Of a stretch of 64,000 nt of DNA, positions 17,164-25,275 are shown piece after piece (position 1 is the stretch's first letter; each line of letters opens with the position of its first letter). The notes below the pieces were generated by a model, which was given only the letters and a program-made list of their open reading frames with translations, searched no databases and was not told the DNA's origin. Origin of the DNA: SIG575 sp964507395 (GTDB taxonomy: Bacteria > Bacillota > Clostridia > Oscillospirales > Acutalibacteraceae); assembly GCA_964507395.1 (NCBI GenBank), contig CAZDQE010000003.1, forward strand, positions 12,636 to 76,635. The letters are read 5' to 3'. A program made the position numbers and the translations under genes.

Positions 17164-19340
17164 TTGAGTGCGGAATATCTTCTTGACTTTTTATTGTTAG
17201 CAATCATATTTCTCATTTCTTCAACGCTTCCCACAATAATCATATGCTTTTTCGCTCTTGTGACAGCAGTGTAGAGAAGGTTTCTGTAAGCAAGCTGTTG
17301 CGGAAGTCCTATAAGAGGCATGATAACTGCATCGAATTCGTTACCCTGACTTTTATGAACTGTAATTGCATAAGCAAGCTCAAGCTCTGAAAAACTTTCT
17401 GTAGGATATTCCGTTACCTTATCGTCAAAGACTATTTTCATAATTCCTGCTTTCAGGTCTATCTTTTGAAGAATTCCGATATCTCCGTTAAAAATACCTG
17501 TTCCGTTTTCTTCGCCCTTAGTCCATACAATATCGTAGTTGTTTTTCACCTGCATAACCTTGTCGCCCTCGCGGAAGATTCTGCCCTGAGCGGTTACTTC
17601 ATTTTTGTCCTTTGAAGGGGGATTGAGAAATGCCTGAATAAGTCTGTTGATATTTATGGTGCCTGTCTCACCTTTCCTTGACGGGCAGAGAATCTGAATG
17701 TCTTCAAGGGGGGAATATCCGTAAGCCTTGGGCAAACGTGAAGTGAGTAATTCGCTGACAGTCTGTGCTGCCGAAGAAGGAATTGTACGTCCCATGAAGA
17801 AAAAGTCATTATTTTTATCGTTTGTGTCTATGTTTTCGCCTTTTACGATTCTGTGTGCGTTACTGACAATAAGGCTTTCCATAGCCTGACGGAAAACCTC
17901 TGTCAGCTCCACTGTAGGTAAAAGATGGGAATTTATCAGGTCGTGAAGAACATTTCCTGAGCCTACGGGGGGGAGCTGGTTTGAGTCGCCAACCATAATC
18001 AGTCTGCAGCCTAAAGGTAAAGCATCGAGCAGTGCGGCAAAAAGACAGACATCAACCATTGAAAGCTCGTCTACAATTACCGCCTGAACTGTCAGGGGAT
18101 TTCTGATATTTCTCGCGAAAGACTGCTTTTCTTCGGAATCGAATTCAACCTCTAAAAGACGGTGAATGGTTTTGGCTTCTCTGCCTGTAACCTCAGACAT
18201 TCTTTTTGCAGCTCTTCCTGTAGGGGCGCATAAAGCTGTTTTTAAGCCGTGGCTTTCAAAAAGCTCTATAATTCCGTTGATTGTAGTAGTTTTACCCGTG
18301 CCGGGGCCTCCTGTGAGGATTAAAATTCCTTTTTCAATGGCGGTGGTTATTGCCTCAAGCTGTTTTCCCTCGTAAGAAATGTGGTTGTCTTCCTGAATCT
18401 TCTGAATATCTTTCTGAAGCGTTTTACTGCCTGCAGGCGGGAACTGTACAAGAAGCTTTATTCTGTCGCAGATTTTCTTTTCTGCCGCATAAATGTGGGG
18501 AACAAAAAGAAAATCCGTGCCGCAGAATTCTTCTTCCACAAGCTGCTTGTTCTGAACGGTAATGTCAATTTGTTCACTTACCTTTTCAGGGGAAGTTTCA
18601 AGAAACATTGCTGCTGATTCAATGAGCTTAGCTCTCGGGATACAGGTGTGGCCGTTTGAAAGATTGTGTTTTACAATATATACAATTGCGGCTCTTGCTC
18701 TGAAATCAGAGTCAGGAGCAAGCACAAGGTTGTTTGCAATTGCGTCTGCTCTTTCAAATCCGATGCCGATTCTCTCGTCGCAGAGGAGATAAGGATTATC
18801 CTCGATAACTTCAATTGTTTTATTTCCGAATGCCTTGAAGGCATGGAGACATTCTGTGGGAGACATTCCGTAATGCTCAAGACGAATCATAATTTCGCGT
18901 ATTGCAAACTGCTCCTTAAAGGCACGGGAAATTCTCACGGCCTTGGCTTTTGAAATGCCTTTTATTGCAGAAAGTCTGTCAGGGTCGTTTTCAAGAACAT
19001 CAAAGGTGTTTTCACCGAAAGCATCAATGATTTTCGCCGCCGTAGCAGGGCCTATTTCTTTGACTGCACCTGAGGACAAATATTTTAAAAGGTCGGCAGT
19101 GCTTTTTGGCATAGTTCTTTCACAGAGCTTTATTTTGAATTGTCTGCCGAAGGAGGAATGAAAATCAAAATGCCCCATAAGTCTGAGGTTTTCGCCTGCA
19201 TCAATGTGAGGCAGAACGCCGACCGCAGTAACAAGCTCACCTTCACAGTTAAGGTCGAGGACGGTGAAACCGTTTTCTTCATTGCGGAAAGTGACACTTT
19301 CCACAACGCCTGTTATCTCGATTTCGTTTTGCTCAGGCAT
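17145..19340 (-). CDS. recD2: RecD2-type SF1B ATP-dependent DNA helicase
   Basis: 731 residues from the ATG at 19340, which is preceded by GGAGG; an in-frame ATG at 19367 lies before that site. An N-terminal OB-like domain (about 1-80) and helix-hairpin-helix segments (about 85-210) precede the helicase core, which has Walker A GGPGTGKTTTINGI, DEx-type VIVDELSMVD, GDSNQLPPVGSGNVL, and the C-terminal AYAITVHKSQGNEFDAVI and NLLYTAVTRAKK motifs. RecD2 unwinds DNA 5' to 3' and acts in repair without RecBC. It is the first gene of a five-gene minus-strand unit. Confidence 0.94.
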   Translation of the reverse strand: MPEQNEIEITGVVESVTFRNEENGFTVLDLNCEGELVTAVGVLPHIDAGENLRLMGHFDFHSSFGRQFKIKLCERTMPKSTADLLKYLSSGAVKEIGPATAAKIIDAFGENTFDVLENDPDRLSAIKGISKAKAVRISRAFKEQFAIREIMIRLEHYGMSPTECLHAFKAFGNKTIEVIEDNPYLLCDERIGIGFERADAIANNLVLAPDSDFRARAAIVYIVKHNLSNGHTCIPRAKLIESAAMFLETSPEKVSEQIDITVQNKQLVEEEFCGTDFLFVPHIYAAEKKICDRIKLLVQFPPAGSKTLQKDIQKIQEDNHISYEGKQLEAITTAIEKGILILTGGPGTGKTTTINGIIELFESHGLKTALCAPTGRAAKRMSEVTGREAKTIHRLLEVEFDSEEKQSFARNIRNPLTVQAVIVDELSMVDVCLFAALLDALPLGCRLIMVGDSNQLPPVGSGNVLHDLINSHLLPTVELTEVFRQAMESLIVSNAHRIVKGENIDTNDKNNDFFFMGRTIPSSAAQTVSELLTSRLPKAYGYSPLEDIQILCPSRKGETGTININRLIQAFLNPPSKDKNEVTAQGRIFREGDKVMQVKNNYDIVWTKGEENGTGIFNGDIGILQKIDLKAGIMKIVFDDKVTEYPTESFSELELAYAITVHKSQGNEFDAVIMPLIGLPQQLAYRNLLYTAVTRAKKHMIIVGSVEEMRNMIANNKKSRRYSALKWMLEK

Positions 19341-19472
19341 AACTTTTTCCTCCACATAATATATCATTTTATTTTACTATATTATCGGAGAAAATGCAAT
19401 ATAAAAGAGCGCATTTTTTCGTTACAACAAAGTTATAACTTCACTTCAAACGATCAGTTTGAAACTTCACAA

Positions 19473-19514
19473 AAAAATCACCCGAAAAAGGAGTTCATAT
19501 TCCTTCTTCGGGTG
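19473..19514 (-). terminator. Terminator of the class II aldolase gene
   Basis: CACCCGAAAAAGGA and TCCTTCTTCGGGTG form a stem, and on the minus strand it is followed by ATTTTTTTGT. It lies 33 bases after the aldolase stop. Confidence 0.82.
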
Positions 19515-19546
19515 GCTTTATAAGTAAACTTATTTAAAAATGTGAT

Positions 19547-20230
19547 TTATTTATTGAATTTTTTATATCCGGGGTGTCTGCCTGTCATCTTATATCTGTT
19601 AACGCGAAGGTCCATAAGAGTATCAATGTTTTCTTTTGAAATTTCCTTTGCACCGCCGAGAAGACGTGCATTCATGCTGATTTTTGCCCAGAGTTCAAGT
19701 GTTTCCATTCTGTAATATGCTGTAAAAAGGTCAACACCCATTGTAAGAGCGCCATGATTTTCAAGAAGAATTGCATCGTGCTCAGGAAGGAAGGGCTCGA
19801 TTCCGTCGGGAACTTCGTTTGTTGAAGGTGTTCCGTAAGGAGCAATCGGTACTGAACCGAGAGCGAGAACTGATTCAGGCATAATATAATCATCCATATG
19901 GATGTGAGCTACTGCAAAAGCTGTAGAAACAGGGGGATGAGCGTGTACAACTGCACCAACATCATCTCTTTTTTCGTAGCAACGGAAGTGCATTTTGATT
20001 TCTGAAGACGGCTTGTAGCCGGCAGCACCTTCAAGAATGTTTCCGTCTTTGTCAACCTTGATAAGAATTTCAGGTGTGATAAAGCTTTTGCTCGTTCCTG
20101 AGGGAGTTACAATGAAGTTTCCGTCATCAAGTTTAACAGTAATGTTGCCGTCGTTTGCTGCTACCCAGCCAAGCTGCCACATTCTGTGACACACGTCACA
20201 AATTTGCTCCTTAATAAGCTTTTCGTCCAT
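19547..20230 (-). CDS. Class II aldolase / fuculose- or ribulose-phosphate-type enzyme
   Basis: 227 residues from the ATG at 20230, seven bases after a TTTGGAGATG ribosome binding site. It has the class II aldolase/adducin features GNITVKLDDGNFIVTPSGTSK, the zinc histidines in VVHAHPPVSTAFA and LLENHGALTMG, and a catalytic-type Glu in SSEIKMHF. Members cleave L-fuculose- or L-rhamnulose-1-phosphate or epimerise L-ribulose-5-phosphate. The divergent neighbour is a fucose-permease-like MFS protein, which favours a deoxysugar substrate. The araB gene 5 kb away would favour the epimerase. I cannot decide between them. It is a single-gene unit with its own promoter and terminator. Confidence 0.87.
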   Translation of the reverse strand: MDEKLIKEQICDVCHRMWQLGWVAANDGNITVKLDDGNFIVTPSGTSKSFITPEILIKVDKDGNILEGAAGYKPSSEIKMHFRCYEKRDDVGAVVHAHPPVSTAFAVAHIHMDDYIMPESVLALGSVPIAPYGTPSTNEVPDGIEPFLPEHDAILLENHGALTMGVDLFTAYYRMETLELWAKISMNARLLGGAKEISKENIDTLMDLRVNRYKMTGRHPGYKKFNK

Positions 20231-20276
20231 TAAAAACATCTCCAAACAATTCGATACCGAAAAAATTTTGAATTTT

Positions 20277-20305
20277 ATAATACTCCTTCTGTCAAAAAAT
20301 GTCAA
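20277..20305 (-). promoter_or_regulatory. Promoter of the class II aldolase gene
   Basis: Minus-strand TTGACA (20300-20305), a 17-base spacer and TATTAT (20277-20282), about 47 bases before the start. Confidence 0.65.
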
Positions 20306-20337
20306 TGGTTTTTGGCAAAAAAACAAAAAATCTTCGG

Positions 20338-20366
20338 TTGATTTATTGTATGTTTAAGGTTATAAT
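20338..20366 (+). promoter_or_regulatory. Promoter of the MFS transporter gene
   Basis: TTGATT (20338-20343), a 17-base spacer and TATAAT (20361-20366), 27 bases before the ATG. It is back-to-back with the aldolase promoter, so one regulator could control both. Confidence 0.65.
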
Positions 20367-20393
20367 AATGTGAGTATTTGTTGAGAGGTATTA

Positions 20394-21638
20394 ATGATGA
20401 AAAACAGATTTACATATAAAAGTACAGCGGTTTCGTGCTACATAGGCTTTGCTGTACAGTCCATAATAAATAACTTTCCGTCACTGCTTTTTGTCATATT
20501 CAGAAACTCCTTCGGCGTTACGATTTCAGAGCTTGCAAGCCTGATTTCCGTACTGTTTCTTACACAGCTTGCAGTTGATATTTTCAGCATAAAATATGTT
20601 GACAGAATGGGCTACAGAATGACAGCACTTGTTTCTCACGCATTTTCTGCCGCAGGACTTTTTCTGCTTGGTATTTTGCCGAGAGTAATGGAAAATTCTT
20701 TTGCAGGACTTGTCATCTGCTCTGTTATTTATGCAGTCGGTGCAGGTTTTCAGGAAACGGTACTCAGTCCTATCGTGGATTCGATTTCAGATGAACTGGG
20801 CAGCGGTGCCATGAGCTTTCTTCATTCCTTTTATTGTCTGGGTCAGTGCATGACTGTTATTGTGACAACGGTTTTTATAAAGGTTTTCGGGGAAAACAAC
20901 TGGTATATCTTATCTTTTCTTCTCGCTCTTATACCCCTGTATAACTTTGTAAGATTCCTTTTTGTTCCCATGAAACCGACTCTTACAAAAGAAGAAAAAA
21001 CCCCGCTGAAAGAGCTTTTTTCATCGAGGATTTTTATAATAGTTATGATTGTTATGGTAGGCGGAGGTGCATCTGAGCTTTCCATGGTTCAGTGGTCGTC
21101 TATGTTTGCGGAAAAAGGTCTCGGTGTCAGCAAGGTAACAGGCGATTTGCTTGGCCCCTGCCTTTTTGCGGTTTTCATGTTTGCAGGAAGACTTCTCGGA
21201 GCAAAATTTGAAGAAAAGATAAATATACAGAAGCTTCTTATGTGCTGCTCATTGCTTGCGTTTGTCTGCTATCTTACTGCAGGACTTTCACTCAATCCGT
21301 ATCTGTCATTGGCAGGCTGTGCTCTCTGCGGAGTAGGTGTCAGCCTTATGTGGCCGGGAACTCTGACACTTGCAGCCTCAAAGTATCCTAAAGGCGGTGC
21401 AGCAATGTTCAGTGTTCTTGCTCTTTGCGGAGATTTAGGCTGTTCCTTCGGCCCGTGGCTTTCGGGAAAGGTTTCTGATATTTCACAGTCGAATGAGCAT
21501 ATCGTTTCTTTTGCTTCACGCTTTGCCCTTGATGCTGAGCAAGCAGGGCTGAGAACAGGTATGATGATTTCTGCACTTTTTCCGCTGATTATTTTTGTCG
21601 GACTTCTGTTCTTTAAAGAGAAAAAACAGAAACAATAA
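20394..21638 (+). CDS. MFS transporter, fucose-permease-like
   Basis: A 414-residue integral membrane protein with about 12 hydrophobic segments and a basic central loop (MKPTLTKEEKTPLKEL) between helices 6 and 7. The MFS signature between helices 2 and 3 reads DIFSIKYVDRMGYRM. The overall pattern (VGAGFQETVLSPIVDSI, then GVGVSLMWPGTL) resembles the FucP/YfkF-like sugar group rather than drug exporters. Its divergence from a class II aldolase gene suggests uptake of the aldolase pathway's sugar. GAGAGG precedes two tandem ATGs (20394 and 20397). Its 3' end overlaps the convergent phosphopantetheinyl transferase gene by 26 bases. Confidence 0.85.
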   Translation: MMKNRFTYKSTAVSCYIGFAVQSIINNFPSLLFVIFRNSFGVTISELASLISVLFLTQLAVDIFSIKYVDRMGYRMTALVSHAFSAAGLFLLGILPRVMENSFAGLVICSVIYAVGAGFQETVLSPIVDSISDELGSGAMSFLHSFYCLGQCMTVIVTTVFIKVFGENNWYILSFLLALIPLYNFVRFLFVPMKPTLTKEEKTPLKELFSSRIFIIVMIVMVGGGASELSMVQWSSMFAEKGLGVSKVTGDLLGPCLFAVFMFAGRLLGAKFEEKINIQKLLMCCSLLAFVCYLTAGLSLNPYLSLAGCALCGVGVSLMWPGTLTLAASKYPKGGAAMFSVLALCGDLGCSFGPWLSGKVSDISQSNEHIVSFASRFALDAEQAGLRTGMMISALFPLIIFVGLLFFKEKKQKQ

Positions 21639-22182
21639 AATCTTTTGTGATTTCAGTTTCAAATTTTAATTTTTCATCAGTTGTATCAATTGAAGTAAGC
21701 TCTCGGTCAATTCCCGTGCCGAGGGCTTTTAAATATGCTTCTTTTCTTGTCCAGATTTCGGTGAATTTCAAATCGGGGTTTTCGTCAGAAAAAATTTCTT
21801 TTTTTTCGTTTTCACAGCAGACTCTGTTCACTAAATTTTCCTTTGCTTCACGTATTTTTTCTATGTCAATTCCCACATCTTTATCGCTTATCACAAGGGC
21901 GAGAAAATCTCCTGAATGGCTGAGAGAAAAATAGATTCTCCTGTGACTTTTGCAGTAAGGTTTACCTGATTGGGTGACTGAAAAAATAACATCTTTTTTT
22001 TTGAGAGAAAAGTCTTCTGAAATTTTCTCTTTGGCAAAGCCTTGTGAAAGAAGGATAGATTTTTTTCTGTTTTCATTTGAAGATGAAAGATATTCTGCTT
22101 TCTTTTCTTTATCAAGAAAGGAGAAAAATTCTTTTTGTTTTTCCTCTGAAAAACTGCTCATTTTTGTTATGTAATATTTCAT
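21613..22182 (-). CDS. 4'-phosphopantetheinyl transferase, Sfp type
   Basis: 189 residues from the ATG at 22182, six bases after GGAG. The Mg/CoA motifs are VGIDIEKI and WTRKEAYLKALGTGI, with the upstream substrate segment YFSLSHSGDFLALVI. The enzyme moves the phosphopantetheine arm of CoA onto carrier-protein serines. At this length, with the conserved pairs present, it looks active. No NRPS or PKS gene is in the window, so the partner may be a fatty-acid or other carrier protein elsewhere. It sits downstream of the DUF378 gene and converges with the MFS gene. Confidence 0.9.
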   Translation of the reverse strand: MKYYITKMSSFSEEKQKEFFSFLDKEKKAEYLSSSNENRKKSILLSQGFAKEKISEDFSLKKKDVIFSVTQSGKPYCKSHRRIYFSLSHSGDFLALVISDKDVGIDIEKIREAKENLVNRVCCENEKKEIFSDENPDLKFTEIWTRKEAYLKALGTGIDRELTSIDTTDEKLKFETEITKDFIVSVFSL

Positions 22183-22198
22183 GACTTTCTCCAAGAAT

Positions 22199-22237
22199 AT
22201 ACCGATATACCGCTATGAGTATATCGGTATTTTTTTT
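22199..22237 (+). terminator. Perfect 12-bp hairpin with plus-strand T tract
   Basis: ATACCGATATAC (22199-22210) and GTATATCGGTAT (22219-22230), then TTTTTTT. It has terminator form only in the plus direction, although both neighbouring genes are on the minus strand. On the minus strand it could act as a processing or partial stop signal between the DUF378 and transferase genes. Confidence 0.6.
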
Positions 22238-22466
22238 AATGAACGTCATCGTTCATGCTTGTTGACTCGACCAGTTCATCAGTTCTTCTGAAAAGAAGCG
22301 AAATGCACCAGACACCTGCAAGGGCAACGAGTGTATAGATGATACGGCTGAGGATAGCATCCTGACCGCCGAAGATCCATGCTACCAGGTCAAACTGGAA
22401 CAAACCGATTCCACCCCAGTTAAGGGCACCGATGATGACGAGGACTAAGGATATTTTATCAAGCAT
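22236..22466 (-). CDS. DUF378 small membrane protein
   Basis: 76 residues from the ATG at 22466 behind GGAGGAGAT. Two membrane segments are visible: LVLVIIGALNWGGIGLF, with the NWG motif characteristic of DUF378 (YuzA-like) proteins, and IIYTLVALAGVWCISLLF. The end is short and acidic. The family is widespread in Firmicutes with no known function. A perfect hairpin directly follows the stop codon, and the transferase gene starts 53 bases later. Nothing ties it to a specific pathway here. Confidence 0.88.
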   Translation of the reverse strand: MLDKISLVLVIIGALNWGGIGLFQFDLVAWIFGGQDAILSRIIYTLVALAGVWCISLLFRRTDELVESTSMNDDVH

Positions 22467-22524
22467 ATTTTCATCTCCTCCTGTCAAAGATAGTTTGGAC
22501 AGAGAAAAAGAAAATATTCAGAAT

Positions 22525-24279
22525 TTACTGCATTAATTTTTCGACAAGCTTTTCATCTGGTTTTACAAATAAAGTATTGTAAACATGATAAATTACGAAT
22601 CCGGGTTTTGCACCGTTTGGCTTTTTCAGATTTTTAGCCGGTGTGTAGTCAACGGGAACCTGAGAGGAATGTCTTGCTTTGCTGTTGTAAGCGGCAATAA
22701 CTGCAGCCTGTTCAATTGCAAGGTCGGAAATTTCTTTGCCGTCAGATACGATAATAACATGTGAACCGTGAATTTTCTGAGTGTGAAGCCACATATCATT
22801 GCCTCTTGCCGTTTTTAAAGAAAGCTTATCGTTCTGAATGTTGTTTCTGCCGACTAAAATTGTGAAGCCGTCATCTGACATGAATTTTTTAGGCGGAAGA
22901 GTTTTCTGAGATTTATTTTTTGAATCCTTTTGCCTTGATTTCATGTATCCGTTTTCACTGAGTTCACGGCGGATTTCACTTATTTCATCTTCTCCGTCGG
23001 CACGGCTCAGCGCATCGAGAACCGACTCGAGATATTCAAGCTCTTCCTTGTTTTTCTCTATAAGCTCGGTGAGCATTTTTTCTGCAGTTTTTGCTTTTCT
23101 GTATTCCTTGAAATATTTCTGAGAATTTGCAGTAGGAGTAAGGGCAGGGTCTGCTTTGATTCTGATGATTTTGTTTTCATCGTAATAATTCTCAATCTCG
23201 TAATAGGGTACGCCCTTTTCAAGCCTGTAGAGGTTTGCTGAGATAAGCTCCGCATTGATTCTGAGAGTTTCTCTGTCTGCGCACTGAGCAAGATCAGCAA
23301 TCTGCAGATTGATTTTTTTTGAAATTCTCTGAATTAAATTGACAAGCTTTTTGTAAAGGTCATCTGAGCGTTGCTTAGTTCTTTCAAGCCTGTCGCGCTC
23401 ATAATAAAATCTGTCAAGAAGTTTAGAAAAGCTTTCTTCTTTTACGCACGTTCTGACATTTCCGTATTGGTTTATTTCCATGAACGCAAAATCAACAGGT
23501 CTTGAATTTTCATCTTCCACAATAAATGGTGCAGTGTTATCTGTTTTTATTGTTTCCTGAATTTCTTCAATTACTGTCTTTAATTTTGATTTTTTTGCAT
23601 CATCAAGCTCGGAACAGAACTCGTCATTGTCTGATACTTTGAAAGCAATTTCGCGGCTGATTATGGGCGAAATTCCCTCGATTGAAGAAAGGATGGCTGA
23701 TGACAGGCTTTTATTTTTAAATGACAGAATTTTTTCGCAGATTATTTCAGAATTTTCTGAAAATAAATCAAGCTTGAACTGCTTAGGCGGAAGAGCGTAA
23801 GTCAGTCCCGGCAAAATCTGTCTGACCGAAGATGTTGAAAAGTCAACTCTTTTGAGGGCATCAATAATAATATTATCAGAATTAATTAAAATTATGTTTG
23901 AATGCTGAGCCATGATTTCAATGACAAGTGAAAGAGAAACCTTATCACCGATTTCATTTGTTGAATCGAAATCAATGAAAAGAATCCTGTCGCTGTCAAC
24001 CTGTCTGAAAGCAGTAATCATCGCGCTCGTAAGATGCTTTCTGAGAAGCATACAAAGCATGGGCGGAGTTTTTGGGTTTTCAGGTGCGTGAGTTGTGAAA
24101 TGAATTCTCGGACTGTTTGCACGGGCGGAAAGCAAAAGCTTTTTCTGCCCGTTTCTGCCGCGAAGTATCAGCACCAGCTCTTCTTTTGAAGGCTGATGCA
24201 CTTTTTCCACACGCATGGAAACTGCCTCTTTTTCAATTTCTTTTTTTACCTGTTTTAAGAATATGCCGTCAAGTGCCAT
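22525..24279 (-). CDS. rqcH: Rqc2/NEMF-family ribosome quality-control protein (fibronectin-binding-protein-like)
   Basis: 584 residues, normal for the family. NFACT-N domain (1-about 190: ALDGIFLKQVKKEI, TTHAPENPKTPPMLCMLLRKHL), a helix-hairpin-helix and long coiled-coil middle (about 190-440), and the C-terminal NFACT-R domain with DGFTILVGRNNIQNDKLSLK, DMWLHTQKIHGSHVII and PSQVPVDYTPAKNL-like elements (here SSQVPVDYTPAKNL). RqcH binds stalled 50S-peptidyl-tRNA and adds Ala tails to mark the chain for decay. It begins one base after the Nif3-like stop with AAGGA inside that gene, so the two are coupled. Confidence 0.93.
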   Translation of the reverse strand: MALDGIFLKQVKKEIEKEAVSMRVEKVHQPSKEELVLILRGRNGQKKLLLSARANSPRIHFTTHAPENPKTPPMLCMLLRKHLTSAMITAFRQVDSDRILFIDFDSTNEIGDKVSLSLVIEIMAQHSNIILINSDNIIIDALKRVDFSTSSVRQILPGLTYALPPKQFKLDLFSENSEIICEKILSFKNKSLSSAILSSIEGISPIISREIAFKVSDNDEFCSELDDAKKSKLKTVIEEIQETIKTDNTAPFIVEDENSRPVDFAFMEINQYGNVRTCVKEESFSKLLDRFYYERDRLERTKQRSDDLYKKLVNLIQRISKKINLQIADLAQCADRETLRINAELISANLYRLEKGVPYYEIENYYDENKIIRIKADPALTPTANSQKYFKEYRKAKTAEKMLTELIEKNKEELEYLESVLDALSRADGEDEISEIRRELSENGYMKSRQKDSKNKSQKTLPPKKFMSDDGFTILVGRNNIQNDKLSLKTARGNDMWLHTQKIHGSHVIIVSDGKEISDLAIEQAAVIAAYNSKARHSSQVPVDYTPAKNLKKPNGAKPGFVIYHVYNTLFVKPDEKLVEKLMQ

Positions 24280-24280
24280 T

Positions 24281-25051
24281 TCAGAATTCCTTTAAGTTTA
24301 TATATTTTACGGGATTAGTCTGGGAAAGAACAATAATATCCGTTTCTGAGAAATTCCCTCTCAGCTTACCTGCCAGAATTGCCATTGCGGGGCTTTCGGT
24401 TTCAAAGTGACCTGCTGCGATAAGTGTGAGTCCTGCTTCTTTTGCATCAAGAAGCTCATGGTATTTTACGTCGCCGGTAACGAAAGCATCAATACCCATT
24501 TCTGCAATTTCGGCGGCGAATTCTGCACCTGAACCGCCGCAGATTGCTACAGTTTCGATTTCCTTTCCGCCGTCGCAGTAACGGACGTTTGCGTGAAGCT
24601 GACGCGACACAAAACCTGCGAAATCGTCAGCATTTGTGCAGTCCGTAAAGCCTACGCGGAGAAGTCCCTCGCACTCACTGAGAGATAACACTTCAACTTT
24701 AGTCAGTTCAAGCCTTTCCGCAAGAATATCATTGATGCCGCCCTCTGCTGCATCAAAGGGAGTATGAGCAGCAATTACGCTGATTCCGTTTTCAGCAAGC
24801 CTGTAAGCAAGGGAGTCATCAAGAAAGTTTTTCTGTGCCTTAAAAATTACGGGATGATGGGTGATGATAAGGTCGACCTCAAGGGAAATTGCCTGTTCGA
24901 TAGTTTCTGTGTTCAGGTCAAGAACAACTGCTGCTCTCTCCACGGGTCTGTCAAAACCGCCAACTAAGAGTCCGCTGTTGTCCCAGCGTTCCTGAGAAGA
25001 AAAGGGAGCCAGCACGTCAAGGTAATCATAAAAATCTCTCACACATCTCAT
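24281..25051 (-). CDS. Nif3-like dinuclear metal-centre protein (GTP cyclohydrolase I type 2 family)
   Basis: 256 residues from the ATG at 25051. It starts RDFYDYLDVLAPFSSQERWDNSGLLVG, the Nif3/YqfO signature, and has the metal ligands in LIITHHPVIF and VIAAHTPFDAA plus the C-terminal AAGHFETESPA. The long version with a middle PII-like insert is shortened here to a compact form. Family members are conserved metalloproteins of unsettled function. The ATG at 25051 lacks a good ribosome binding site (GGGTG only). The earlier in-frame ATG at 25090 would sit right at the -10 box, so the later start is better. Confidence 0.9.
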   Translation of the reverse strand: MRCVRDFYDYLDVLAPFSSQERWDNSGLLVGGFDRPVERAAVVLDLNTETIEQAISLEVDLIITHHPVIFKAQKNFLDDSLAYRLAENGISVIAAHTPFDAAEGGINDILAERLELTKVEVLSLSECEGLLRVGFTDCTNADDFAGFVSRQLHANVRYCDGGKEIETVAICGGSGAEFAAEIAEMGIDAFVTGDVKYHELLDAKEAGLTLIAAGHFETESPAMAILAGKLRGNFSETDIIVLSQTNPVKYINLKEF

Positions 25052-25081
25052 AAAAACACCCACTTTGTATTTTATGTTTTT

Positions 25082-25110
25082 ATTATACACTATTATAATT
25101 TTTCAGTCAA
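25082..25110 (-). promoter_or_regulatory. Promoter of the Nif3-rqcH unit
   Basis: Minus-strand TTGACT (25105-25110), a 17-base spacer and TATAAT (25082-25087), about 30 bases before the start at 25051. Confidence 0.72.
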
Positions 25111-25195
25111 TAAAAAGAGAGAGTCTCATCATAATAACTGTTTCACAGAGATGAAGATGCAGGCTGATTCTATATACTGAATCGGAAAAATCGGC

Positions 25196-25240
25196 AAAAA
25201 AAATAAAATGGCTTGAATCTTCCGACCCAAGCCATTTTGT
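25196..25240 (-). terminator. Terminator of the beta-propeller gene
   Basis: AAAATGGCTTG and CAAGCCATTTT form the stem (25205-25238). Reading the minus strand it is followed by ATTTTTTTTGCC. It is 37 bases after the stop at 25276. Confidence 0.82.
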
Positions 25241-25275
25241 TATTTTTATCTTTTGCTATTTGCTATGCGAGACTG

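Noticed and set aside
19547..20230. Calling this gene araD because araB is nearby
   Set aside because: The genes are 5 kb apart in different units, and the active-site pattern does not separate epimerase from fuculose-phosphate aldolase.
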